Assembly (NCBI GenBank): GCA_037178855.1
Contig: JASJZC010000007.1
Coordinates: 4,526,001-4,590,000 of the forward strand
Reading direction: 5' to 3'
DNA: 64,000 bases
Source: Oscheius sp. JU75
Taxonomy: Eukaryota; Nematoda; Chromadorea; Rhabditida; Rhabditidae
Shown here: positions 46,801 to 58,386 of the stretch, one piece after another
Layout: each line of letters starts with the position of its first letter
Position numbering within the stretch: the stretch's first letter is position 1
Program-made: the position numbers and the translations under genes
The notes under the pieces: model-generated
Told to the model about the DNA's origin: nothing
The model's input: the letters and a program-made list of their open reading frames with translations, nothing else
Databases searched by the model: none

Positions 46801-47299
46801 GCGGTCAGTTCTCAAAGTTGAATAAACTTCAGATATTTTCAGCAGTTGTGATATTCTTTGCGATAATTTCCATCAATATTGGTGTCTTTGGCTATATGAC
46901 CATTTGGGGAGTCAACCTGGACGCCGTTTCTATGATCTCCATCATTATGAGTATCGGCTTCGCCGTTGATCTGTCTGCTCACATTATCTACGCCTTCGTG
47001 ACATCTCATGGTGAAACTCACGAACGAGTTATTGGAGCTCTCGAGGCTTTAGGCTGGCCCATATTCCAGGTAGGCAATGATAACATACTCGAAAACTTTA
47101 AAAATAGGGTGCTTCCTCAACAATTGCGGGTATTAGTATTCTCTACACTGTGGACGCATATATTATTCTTGTCTTCTTCAAAACAATCTGGCTCACTATG
47201 GTCATCGGAGCAATCCACGGATTGTTTTTCATCCCAGTTTTTCTTTCCCTGTTCCCGGTTTCCATTTTCCGTATACCTAAATCCACCGAAATCCACTAA
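43845..47299 (+). CDS. Patched-related (PTR) membrane protein with sterol-sensing domain
   Basis: Predicted 949-residue, 12-TM protein of the nematode-expanded Patched-related family, which acts in cuticle, molting and lipid transport at the plasma membrane. Exons: 43845-44035, 44105-44212, 44250-44373, 44409-44525, 44568-44795, 44832-44988, 45026-45130, 45169-45321, 45362-45608, 45647-45975, 46015-46174, 46218-46506, 46542-46646, 46686-46803, 46843-47069, 47108-47299; the total is 2850 nt. After TM1 comes VDDPSYVFTPSDARWRRE, typical of PTRs. The sterol-sensing region carries the first RND proton-relay motif GIDDMF (Asp348/Asp349). A cytosolic Ser/Pro-rich loop lies in the middle (about residues 500-560). 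The second half mirrors the first, with CANFREGLNPGNLV and the second RND motif GFAVDLSAHI (Asp853). Both acidic motifs are intact, so the protein looks functional. The individual ptr number cannot be assigned. Confidence 0.92.
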
Positions 47300-47358
47300 C
47301 TCCTCAAGATTCGGGACCACAAGTTACAGGTCAAAAAGTCTTTCAGAAATATATCCCA

Positions 47359-47967
47359 ATGTCTCCTCTAGCTTTATTATTGTTCGTGTGCGGTTGTGCA
47401 ATCTATATATCGTCATTTTGATATTGCTCAATCCATAAAGTATTTGGTCATGTTTATAAATCAGTCTGTCATACAACACGATAGACGCCGCAAGCGTTTT
47501 CTCCTCTTTTCTTTGTCAAAACAGAACTGTTGATAAAAGACGCTCCCTTTCGCCGCTGGTCATCTTTCTATCCATTGCCTGAAGCGACCAAATTTAGTGT
47601 AAGCGATAAATACAGTACTTCCAGCTTACCATGACTGCTCCCAGTGCAACCGTATCAGTTCGGCACCAAATTACTCTTCCGCCGAGTCCTCATCCCAATC
47701 CTTTTCTTTTTTCTTTTAATCTTAATCTTTTTGCAGTCATGATATTCTCCCTTACTGGTGTAATGAGGCTCAACAAGCTCTCAATTTGGTGAAATACGCG
47801 GGCTTGTGTGATCTTTCGAAGACCAATACTGACGTGTTGAAAAATGTTTGCTAGTATACTGTGAACACTTCCAGGAGAATCGCAATTCAATTCAGAACAG
47901 TCTTTCTGGACGTCAAGCCGCCGCTTTGAATAAGAAGAAGGCCGAACGCAAAGCCTATAGAGCCTAA
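47359..47967 (+). CDS. Small putative secreted protein, unrecognised
   Basis: Predicted 112-residue protein. Exons 47359-47392, 47525-47598, 47645-47685, 47737-47833 and 47875-47967 total 339 nt, all in phase, with the stop at 47965-47967. CTTTCAG at 47340-47346 could be a trans-splice acceptor. The N-terminus reads as a short signal peptide (MSPLALLLFVC). The rest contains DAPFRRWSSFYPLPEATKF, three Cys in the contexts CNRI, WCNE and LCDL, and a very basic C-terminus (NKKKAERKAYRA). The start is only 60 bp after the PTR stop, so the two may share a transcript. Donor sites of exons 3 and 4 (GTCCTC, GTGTTG) are weak, which lowers confidence. No family recognised; a peptide-hormone or cuticle role would be guesswork. 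Confidence 0.42.
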
Positions 47968-48847
47968 GTTTGTTCAATCGAACTAACACCAGCTAGTACT
48001 TGTCATAACCCTGTAAAAAGTTAATTGCAGTTCAAAGTGTTTTTATATCTTTTCAGTCCTTTCTAATGTGTTTTTACCAGATTTTTGGATCTTACTTTTT
48101 TATTTTCTTTTCATCGAACAAATCATAAAAATCCCGGCGTTTTGACACTAAAACGACGAAATACCCTTTAGGCATTTGTGGAGCTCCAACATCTCATTTC
48201 CATCACGAACTACCGTAAAACACTTTGAACTGCAACACATACACCTAGTATAGTTTTTCCTGCTCATCCAAACAATTATTTCCTGGCAGGTGGCACTGAG
48301 GTTCTGATTGTCGCGCAGCGGTTTGGAGGTGGAAACAACAGAAGAAACACGAGAACGGCTCCTTTGAGGTCAACCGGTGCGTATTGTGCCGGATAGGAAA
48401 TTGCTTAATTGACTCTTCAAAAGATTATGATGCCCACTTTGCCTCACTTTTGAACTCTTTTACATGGAAACACTCATTTTACTTTGAAACCAAATATTCC
48501 ATCGATTATGTAGAGTGTGATTAAACATGAAATGAATAACGAAATAATCAAAACTGTTGACACATAGTCCCTCATAAATTAAATAACTAACTCAATTTAG
48601 TAGATTGTCTGCACATGTAGCTCGGAAACAACAGAAAACGGTCTTTATATCTCTGTTGCGCCATGTCTCTTCGAACATTGCGCAACCCCTGGAACTTCCA
48701 GTGCTTTTGTCTCATGCTGAATCAGTTTCGTTTGCCCGGGCTCCTTCTTGTCGTATTCATTCTCGGACGCGCTCCCAAGCTCTGTATTGTATTCGAGGGG
48801 GCGGAGCCAGCCTGCGAACGAGCACTTTGGTGGAGCCGACGGCTACC
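47968..48847. other. Intergenic region before the Ig/FN3 gene
   Basis: Nothing coding is supported. Short open frames at 48605-48910 overlap the first exon of the next gene. Confidence 0.4.
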
Positions 48848-51800
48848 ATGCGGCCGCTACTTATCCTTCTAATTATTCTAGTTGTAGGCATTTCAGCCGA
48901 TGGTGAGTGATAAAAATTAATTAGAGCTTTTACCCGTTATTGACCCTAAGTATAATTTGAATGTTCCTGCTTTGTTTGCCTTCGCTTTGGTCTTCTCCCT
49001 TCGTGCTCATAGAACATGTTCTTCCGCTATTTTTAAAACTTTGGAACGCAGGGTTGCTTTTAAAGTCAAACTTCATCACGCTAAGTTTGGCATTCCTTTC
49101 ATTTCTCCGATCGTTAATCCGCCATTCTAAGCCGCTATATCGCAAGCTGACTACCTTATCTTGAACCCAACTTGCTTTTTTGAGCATTCGTTGGGTTGCA
49201 CAACTTGACAGTAAATAGCTTGCTGGCCAAGGTTTGATGCAATTCCGGTGCTCTGTTTGACGGACTTCGCGGCTTCCGCCGTCCACTTCACTCCGAAATT
49301 GAGCGCAGCAGAAAAAACATGGAACGCGGCTAACAAACTAAATCTTTTTCATCTCGGGGGTTCCTCACTGATTCATCAGGGCACATGCGCGTTTCCGTTG
49401 CCGGCGGCCAGGGAAACTCCAAGTAACCACAAATTACGCTGAGGTACGAGCACTAATTGATCTTGTTGCTTAATCCCTGCTCGACAGCTTCAAGCAGTAC
49501 GTCGCAGTAACTCACGAAAGGACAGAATTAATCAGGAAGGATTTGAATGACATAATGAGGGGGATCTCCCGGGGCAACTTTAGCCAGTTGCCAAAGTTTT
49601 GAAATGGACGAGTGTTCTCTTCTCCATCGCTGAATGTGGCGTCAATGAGCAGACGCGACAAATCAACGCAACTGCGCAGCATTTCTTCTGCTCTGGTATC
49701 CCCGAGGGTACTCGCGAAGACCGCTAATAGCCTCTTTTTGAGCCAGTGCAGTTAAGACTGGCAACTCTGGCTGCAAACAGATTTAGACAGCGAGTACATC
49801 AGCTAAGAACAAGAAAAAACACTTACACTCTCATGAAAAAGGGCGCGAATAACCGTTTTTTACAGTGCTGCGATAGGTTTGAAGGGTCGGGGCACATGTG
49901 CCGTGTGAGAGTGGCAAAACTTATTTAAGTGTTGCCAATTTGCTAGATAGAATGGAAAGGTTCCTCCAGCCCCGTTCTAACTGTTTCATTCACGGTAGCT
50001 ATTGTTAGTCAAAGAGAGTTTATTGTTACTAGGATGATACGGCTATTATGTGGCATAGTAGCATAAGCGCTGCGTCTGCTCTACCCTGTTTGCTTACCTG
50101 CGCTAGCAAAGCTCAGCTTTTATCTACACATGTACGTCCTCACTAGAGCAGAAAAGTATGGCATCGGGAGTTGATAACAGTCTCATTACCAGTAATTCGT
50201 GACTGGTTGATGAGAAAACATGCACATCTTTTTTTATTTCGAAGGAACTGACATAAAAGGAACTTTGATCCGGACTACAGTAGCTTTCGGACTCTTGAGT
50301 TGACCTGTTTTTGTGAATGCTGACACCGCAAAGAGGGGAACAGTATTTACGGTCGACGGTGTTGGATTTCATCTGAGTGGTCCTTCCTGCGTAAAACCTA
50401 ATCACTATGTTCATTCATCTGTGAAATTGACAAGATGAGCGTGGCATGCCTGTCAACGTCCAAAAAGAGAGATTTACGTCTAGGGGTCTATCTTTGCTAG
50501 AGATCTTGAGATCAATTACATAAATACACCGCTTCGAGTAAACATTGCGCCGTGAGAGACTTATATAGAGGCTAGAAAACAATTAATCTCTATATCCGGT
50601 AGAAAATTCCTCTAGTTTCAAGGCTGCAATTAGAAGGCCTCTTTGCATACATAGTTCATGACAGACATTGGTGATTGCGTGACACTTGGCACCGATTTGG
50701 GATCTGGCAACTCCTAATGCATGGCTTGCGACGTTTATTAACTTTATTGCCACAGCCATGCATAGAGCCGACGCAGTAAAATCTTTATGGTTACTGGACA
50801 AGTAATAACTCCTGTTGCTAATTTTCGAAATTTGTGATGGAGTCTTATGATGAGACGCATTGGGTCTTTTTCCCATAGTAAACTATAGCTCGGACATGAC
50901 ATTACGTGAATTCACTTGGGTTGCGGCGAGCGGCAGAGTATGATTCAGTGAGAACGGACTGAACCGGAAAGGTGAGCCTTGTTGTTCACGAAGGGATTCC
51001 CACCTTTGTCATCCGTGTCTGGATAGCATGACTCAAGGACGCTCAATCCCGGACTCTTCTGCTAGTAATATGCTAATTTCCGGCCTTTGCTTCTGGGCAG
51101 ACACCGCCAAAGGAGCATAAATATGTCAGTCTCTATAAATTGCACAGGGTGCATATCTTGACAAGAGGGCTCCCAGACGATGATCATTTCAATTAGCCTC
51201 GTGGGATTCTTTTCCCACATTCAGCGGTGTATATTTATTTAGGACAGCACGGATTAGGGTAAAACATCTGGAAGGCAGGATACGGCCTTACTAATGCCAA
51301 CTATTGTACCGCGGAATGGCAGCTGGTATGTGGCGAATACTGCTCTATTGTGGGTATGTTAATTGCTACAAGGTTGGCACAACAGTTTGGACCGTGAAAG
51401 TTTTCTTGACATGAAACTGGATCAAACAAACATCTTGTAGAGAATGCTTGATGAGCGCTTCCCGATTGTTTATCTGTCTTCCCTGTTTTCGATATGGTGT
51501 CAGGTTGTTCTAATTTCCCAGGAACAGAAGCTAATTAGTCGGCAGGGCTCTCCCAATTCGAGGTTATGCAAATGACGCTCTGCTGTTATCCGACACTTAG
51601 GACGCGTCAAGTACGCGACACCTTGCGCCCGCAAATACCATCTTCTCAAACAAACTGAGCGAGGAGCAGGTGAATCTTTGAAATCGTAATGTGCTTTTGA
51701 CCACTCTAAAACACCGGTTTCTGCTTTGAGCAAGGCAACTAGCTGAAGCAATGTAATCTGTTTACTGCGACGCCCAATGATCTCAGGTGAATGGGAAAAT

Positions 51801-54740
51801 CTCGCAACTCCGGATGTAATTAGAAACTACCAATGAGCTGGTTGGTAAACTCCAAGCACTCCCCCCGTCTTTCCCAGACAAAAGACTCCGCGAACATGAC
51901 AAGGCAATTGGCTAGATTAATTACGCAGCGATATCTCTTACAGATAGTAGATTTGGCAGCTAATATGACAAATCTGCGGCATCCGAGCGTATTCCCTTCC
52001 ATATGGTTCTGTTTGTGCAAGCACCTACTGCCCTCGGCAGCAGTGCTAATGGAAAATGAGATACAGTCCAGCTGGGGTAAGCTGAAGGGGGACATACCTA
52101 ATGAAGTGGAGACTTTCTCTTATTACCTGTCTTCAGATGAAGATTACTCGAATCCGGTGGAGCTTGAATCGCTGCATATGGACTACGAGAGCAAGACGAT
52201 CATTTTGAGAGAATGTAAGAGTATTTCATTGCTTTTCATTCCCCTTTTTCAGCAAAGAAATTGGTGGTGACATGTACCTATGCTAAAGACGATATTGCCG
52301 ATACCTCCGACCTGCAATGGAAACATGAAGGTGGAAAGAACATCGATGAGTCGAGTTCTCCCAGGTGTGTAAACTCTCTTTTCAAACATACTTGGGAGAT
52401 CAATACTGTCGTCATACAGTTTGTTGACTGATGTGCTGCTCTCGTTTTCCCATCAGCTCTCTTGCACAGTGCCGTCAGAATTCAAAATTCTCTGCGTTTG
52501 CGTGGAGTTCGGGAGGACAGCTGGATACACGCGCCACGGACACACGCTGTTTGTTTAGTGTTGTGTTTCCCCATTTTGATAGTAGAACTGAAATGGATAC
52601 ACTCAAGAGCCCAGGGGAGTCTGAGAAAATCGTCTTCTAAACTTCACAAGATCGCAGTCATATTAGACATAAGGGACCGACTGAAATACTTTCAGTGTCT
52701 TTACGGTTGGACTTCGAACTAAGACCGGCTACAGAAAGAGAAACCTCCATTTCTCTGGAGTTCACAAGAGAGACGCTGGCACTTACGTCTGCTACGGAAA
52801 GAATCTTGATGGAACAACTTTCCAAAACAGCGTCAAAATCGACGTTTTGGGTGTGATGGTCTCAAATAGAGAAACCGTTTGCTTTAGATGACATTGCATG
52901 GACGGATCCCGCAACTGAAGCTGGTGCCCTGGTCGGAGAGCCCTTGACCATTGACTGTTCCGTCAAAAGTAGAAGCTCTGGGGAGCCACAAATCCAAATT
53001 ACTAACGGTGATGGGGAAGCACTGGACCGTAAGACAAAAACCTCAAAATTAATAGCATTTTCTACAGCGGAAGACTATACCATTGCTGGCAATGAAGTGA
53101 CCATCAAGGAAATGACTCGTGACTTCGACGGACAGGTAGACCATCTTCAGGTCCTATTTCATATTTGTGTTTCAGAAGATTTCTTGTGTTCACGTGGAGC
53201 TGGTGACTCGCGGAAAAGATTCGGATTTCCCATTGGTCGACAGAAAAGACGTTGAAATAGTCGCTTGGTGTAAGTACCTTGTTTTGTTTTGAAAATGTTT
53301 ACCTTATAGATAAGCCAGAGTTTGACGAAGATGTCAAGGAGCTGTACACAATTGTTTCGGAGAAAAACAGCCAGCCCGGTCATGTGAGTTGTCTTAGAGA
53401 ACAACGGAAAAGATTGTCAGGCTACGCTCTATTGCAACGTAACGGCCAGCAGCCCCGCGGCTACGCACTTTGTCTTCTACAGGGGAAGCGAAGCTTTGAC
53501 CGACTCCGCGAAATATGAACTGACCAAGCACATTGGACAAGTGCAGGGAGCTGAACTCAAAGTGATTTCTTTGATAGATCTATAACACAAAAGAATTCAG
53601 ATCAAAGACCTCAACCAGGACGATCTTGATGAATACAAATGTGAGGTGAACAACGGAAAAGTCAAGGCAACACAGATTATTCATCTCAAGGAAGCTAGTG
53701 AGTTATTCTTCTTATTGTTTACAATAAAATATTTTGAAAACCTTTAAGATGAAGCTTATTCTCTTCGATCTCGAATTAAAAGTAAGGAGAGGTGTAATTC
53801 CCAATGTTTTGTCGAGTTTTTGATACCCCCGAGTTCATCAAACCCATTTTTTAATCAGTTTTCATCCCAAAATAAAGAGCGCACAACTGTGCCAGGAAGA
53901 AAATTCCGGCAATCAGGCATATTGGATTTCGTGTTTTTCTACGCTCAAAACTCTGCCCAAAATCTCCTAGCTTTTCTATTATGTTCTTTCAATCAGAGAA
54001 ACCTGGCTGAACTGCATTAGGAATTATTCGCTATATTCCCATCAAAGGCTATTAAGAAGAAGAAACGTTGAAATGTAGGCAGAGTTCCGTGCGTTTCTGT
54101 GTTTATACCCGAGGATATCTTTAACACATCTGATTTCATTTTCCAGACCCTCCACCAGAGCCCAAAGTTTCCATGGAGAAACACAAGAAGCACAGCATTG
54201 TGTGGAAAGTTGAGTCTTCTGAGGTTGGTTCAATGCAAAAACTTGTAACGAAATTGTTTCAGAACGAAGGAGAGCTGCCTATTATTGAAGTTCAGATTGA
54301 ATACATTCGAAAATCAATCTTGCATGAGCGAGTAAGTCATGAAATTCTTCATTTTCCAATATTGATTTTAGGATATTGACAGCGATGAGGACGATGAAAT
54401 CAGCAACGGAATTTGGGAGAGATATGGAAAACTGGTGAACCGGCCAAAAGGTAGCATTCGCTCGCTCGATTTCAGCAATAAGTGTTTCAGCTAAAAACAA
54501 TCTGTATGAAATCACAGGACTCCGACAAGGATCTGACTATAGGTTCCGATTCAGACTGATCAGTCAAGCTGGTGCCGGTGAGTCAGGGCCATCCTTTTTC
54601 TAACGAGTTTTTGCATAGGAGAGCTTATGTCACTGTCTGCCAGAACTGCCGATGCCATTCCTTTGGAGGACGAAAACTCTTTGCCCTGCTCACTGCTCAT
54701 CTCCTCGCTCAGTGTGCTCATGCTCTCTTCTCTCTGGTAA
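48848..54740 (+). CDS. Ig / fibronectin-III cell-surface protein with GPI-anchor signal (RIG-3 / Klingon type)
   Basis: Predicted 511-residue adhesion-type protein of neuronal IgCAM architecture. Exons: 48848-48902, 52041-52214, 52253-52364, 52696-52850, 52888-53028, 53068-53135, 53176-53269, 53310-53353, 53400-53561, 53601-53697, 54147-54223, 54263-54331, 54372-54450, 54491-54577, 54619-54740; the total is 1536 nt. Exon 1 is a signal peptide (MRPLLILLIILVVGISADG). Ig1 has LVVTCTYA...LQWKHEG...RDAGTYVC. Ig2 has LTIDCSV...KISCVHV and lacks the usual core Trp. Ig3 has ATLYCNV...DLDEYKCEV. One FN3 domain follows (IVWKVESSE, YEITGLRQGSDYRFRF). The end is a short hydrophobic tail (CSLLISSLSVLMLSSLW), as expected for GPI attachment. 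Joining exon 1 across a 3.1-kb intron is inference. The exon 8/9 junction was set to keep Ig3 in frame and uses a weak donor (GTTTCG). C. elegans RIG-3 and fly Klingon share this plan. Confidence 0.78.
48903..52040 (+). other. Long first intron of the Ig/FN3 gene
   Basis: 3138 bp between the signal-peptide exon and the first mature-protein exon. No other gene is supported inside; open frames there are short and lack splice partners. An unrecognised start exon nearer to 52041 remains possible. Confidence 0.5.
53029..53067 (+). other. Stop-free 39-bp intron in the Ig/FN3 gene
   Basis: GTAAGA start and TTCTACAG end, 13 codons open in frame within Ig2. The good splice ends favour removal. Confidence 0.6.
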
Positions 54741-55198
54741 TTTGAAGCAATATCAGAAAAATCTGTCAATACCTCCTACGGTTGCTAACAGCATTAATTA
54801 ATTTGTATTCTCTAGAATTCTATACGATATGTCCTCATTCTCCTCCTCTAATCGATTGAATCCCGTGAGATTGTTTGGTTGTGTTATCATTTTACGTTCA
54901 TTCTGCAGTAAAAGTCGTCTACAGAGTTTTGTAGAGAGCACCGCTTGATATTATTAAACACGGATTCTCTAATAGAAAGACAAGAAATAGGCGGTACTGC
55001 ACAGAGAGGGATGCAGAAAGAAACAGAAGGGGATATTGCGATTGCGCCGGATCCTCTCAGTTCAATCGCTTTGTTCAAAACATCAATTTGACGGACTAGC
55101 GAAAGAACAGAGAGAACCCAGGGGAGGAGCACTCAGACGAAAGGCAGGGGAATGTCATAATCTTAGGCTAGAAGAGATTCACTGTCGAATGGGTGTTG
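54741..55198. other. Convergent intergenic region
   Basis: 458 bp between two tail-to-tail genes. No gene and no canonical AATAAA for either side was noticed. Confidence 0.4.
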
Positions 55199-57189
55199 TT
55201 AATACCCAGGTGCAGTTCGAGGCGGGGAACCTAAACACATAACATAATTTGATAAAAAGTTGCTCTTACAATGTGAGCAGGAGCCAGCTGAGCCACGTTT
55301 TCCGGCAGGCCCGGGAGGTCCAGCAGGGCCAGGGTTTCCTGTCGGGCCGGGGATACCTTCTTCGCCCGGAGGCCCAGTAGGTCCTAGAACGTTCATAAAA
55401 AGTGCCGTCGAACGACTTACCGGGGAGGCCGGGAGATCCAGGAGGTCCCTCCACGCCGGGAGGCCCAGGAGGTCCAGCAGGCCCTAAAATTTTGATAAAA
55501 AGTGCTATTGAATGTTTTACCTGGAAGACCGGGCTCTCCAGGAGGACCAGGCTTTTCGATGACGATCCCGTCAGGTCCACCTTCACCGGGGCTTCCGGGG
55601 TTTCCGGGCTCTCCCTAAAGCTCACCGATTAAAGATACTAAAAAAAAAGTCTTACAGGTGGTCCTGGAGGCCCAGGAGGACCTGGGCGGCCACGCACGCC
55701 TCCGTCAGCAGGACGCCCGGAAGGTCCCGGAGGCCCTTTTATTCCCTTGGGGCCTGCGTCTCCCCGAGGTCCTGGAAATTAAGCATGAAGAAGTGAAAAA
55801 AATCAATGATAAACTTTAAAAGGTGAAGTCTTTGAAAAAAACAAAATAACCGAGATCGCAATCAACTGAATTAGGATGGCGAAATGCTTGAGAGATTGGT
55901 TTTCCTATAATAAATACGGATTGCGGAAATGAACAAGAGCTTGTATATACAGAACGAGCGGTAACGGCTGGCAACGCGCAGCAGAATTATGTGCCATGCA
56001 GCAGCGGTTTCGCCAGGGCGAACAAAAACGCACTGCCAAGGTTCCTACAACCGGTTGGCGGACGTTTCACTTTTCTCAGGCACGCTAGTAGTTTAAAATT
56101 AACACAAAGTGAACGTTTAAATGTTATTAAAATTGCGCAAAAATATGGATCTTATTGTATTTTAAGGAAGTTTAGAATTAAAGTACCTGCTGGACCAGGT
56201 GGGCAATTGAAGCAAAACTCTCGCTGATTGGACGAGGCAGACACTCCGTCAAGTCCTGGTTTACCAGCCCTGCCCGGCTGTCCGTCAAGGCCATCCTTTC
56301 CATGACGACCGTCTTTACCAGGCTCACCGGGAGCACCAATTCCACATCCACAACCTAAAAAGACGCTTTTAAAAACAGCCACTTCCCAAGTTTAAACAAA
56401 ACTGCGAAAGCAAACTAATCAGATTAAAAAGCGTTAGTACTTACATTGTGATTGCGTGGTTTGTTTGTTGCGGACCTCTTCTGAAGGAATATATTCTCTC
56501 AGAGGAGCAGTTTGATAGCTACCGTAACTCGCGCCGTATCCTCCGTAGTCTTGCGCGTTTCGAGGCGATCGTTCCTAAAGAAGACAATTAAGAGCGCCTC
56601 ATTTAGAAGATATTAGAAAAAAGTTGTTTGCTTACTTTTTTATTGTGTTGTCTTTGCGCCTTTCCGACTTGTTGCCACAGAGAACCCGATCGTGACTGAA
56701 ACGTTTCTCTTAATTCAATGACTGTTATCGACTAAAGGCTGCCTAACATAACTGCTGTTCTTGTCTTTATTTATCTGACCAATTTTCCCTATCGGATGCA
56801 ATCATTGCCAATCGCCATCCTAACAGTCAAATACTAGTCCAGGACAGGCCGCCGGAGACACCCCACTGAGCGCCAAAAGTTGGCGGGATAGCCTCGCAAA
56901 AACCTGCGGTCTATCACAAAAATATGATAGTGGGAATTACTGGCCGAATTCTGTTACTCACTTTACAGTAGTCAACCTCGTTTTGCAAGAGACTTTGCAC
57001 ATGCTGGACATAGTTGTAGATGAGTGGGACTGCCAGCACACAAACAAAGGCGGCTACTATTGACATTCCAACTCCTGAAAGTGAGTGTGAAGGAGAAGCA
57101 TTTAGTGTTATACCTGCTATCGCCATCACTCGGAGACGTTCGGCTTCCCGCCGAAGTCGAGCCTCAGAGTTCTTGTCAAGGTCGGTCAT
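55199..57189 (-). CDS. Cuticle collagen
   Basis: Predicted 321-residue nematode cuticle collagen. Exons in transcript order: 57114-57189, 56962-57074, 56636-56695, 56445-56574, 56187-56354, 55656-55771, 55521-55614, 55421-55483, 55270-55383, 55199-55230; the total is 966 nt. The N-terminus ([19 protein letters not shown]) leads to a signal-anchor segment ([22 protein letters not shown]) and the conserved non-collagenous region [14 protein letters not shown]. Cysteine-flanked Gly-X-Y blocks start at [12 protein letters not shown] and GPPGPAG. The last block ends in CSHC, and the C-terminus SPPRTAPGY is the classic cuticle collagen ending, placed on its own exon. Gly-X-Y blocks are interrupted by NQREFCFNC. 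The start was chosen at the cuticle-collagen MTDLDKN; upstream in-frame ATGs back to 57339 belong to an open 5' extension. It has ten exons, more than most C. elegans col genes. Confidence 0.93.
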
Positions 57190-58386
57190 ACCTGAAGGAG
57201 AACTAGTGAGGTGAAAAGAGAGGAATATGGAAAAAGAAAAATAGGAAAGGAAGTGACTGTCAGCACTGAGTGATGGCAGATTTGCCGACTGAACGCCTGT
57301 CACATCAGCGTCAGACCTAAATCTTTCCCTCAAAGACATGCCGACGATAGATCATGTTGAAATTATCATGTTCGTCAATTGAAAAACTGAAAATCAGATA
57401 GAGGTGAGCGATAAAACGGGATTTCATAGAGAAGATTTAAGTGACTCCGAAAGAAGTGACACTCCCTTTGTACTTTTTGATTATCAAAAATGTATCTAGA
57501 ATACCTATATTAGAAAGATCTGAGATTGGTAGGAAGTCTTGCATGGGTCAAAATAACCATCCTCAAAGAGGAGATAGCCTTGCTTAAGGTGACATGAGAG
57601 TTTGGCCCGAAAATGAGCGGATACCGGTTCGGATCACATTGCGTAGGCAAATAAGGGGTGATAGCGCTATCTGAAACATTTAACTTTTTTCCAGTATGAC
57701 CAAACGGTCAAGCAACTCTTGTAATATTGTAGTTTTTCGGTCATCCCAGACAAACAAACCATCTGGGAAACATACACACAGTCACTTTTCTTGCTGGGGA
57801 AACAACTGATAATGTAAGAAATTGAAAAACTGGGGAGACCACTAGGCAACTGAAAGATGGCCTCAGCTTCTTGGGATCTGAGCGGTATTGCATAATGAAA
57901 GTCTCGATAGAGATCTACATAGATGAGATCCTAAATGACACACTTTCCTCGCTTGTATTTGCAGATTAGGCAAGGTAGCGTTAGAAACCTACTTAATCCG
58001 TCACCGCCTAATTTAATGACTAGTGGAAATATTAAACAAACAAGCAGATCAATGGAAAAAATGTCCTTTTGGAAACAGTTTGTCTTGATTGCGGGTGGCT
58101 AACAAAAACTGGTCAGAGTCGAAAACTGCGTAACGAATGGTCGGTATGTGAGACAATAGGGAGATGCCCGCTAGCGTCAGGCCCCCTAGGATATCAGACA
58201 CTAACTTGATCGGCAAGCTTCACGGTGATTTACGGCATGGAGCAGACCGGTCGTTCTGAGATTCATATACTGCTGCAGAGATATAGTCACGGCTATAAAC
58301 AGGCATAGTAATAGACGACATTGTTGTTAAACGTCCAAAAGAGACACTAGACGTCTAATCCGATCATCTCGTTCTCAGTGGCAAAA
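57190..58386. other. Intergenic region upstream of the collagen gene
   Basis: 1.2 kb; should contain the collagen promoter. No coding chain seen on either strand. Confidence 0.45.

Noticed and set aside
55260-55632. Plus-strand Gly/Pro-rich open frames that look collagen-like
   Set aside because: They are the antisense of the minus-strand cuticle collagen exons, whose Gly-X-Y repeats stay open on both strands.
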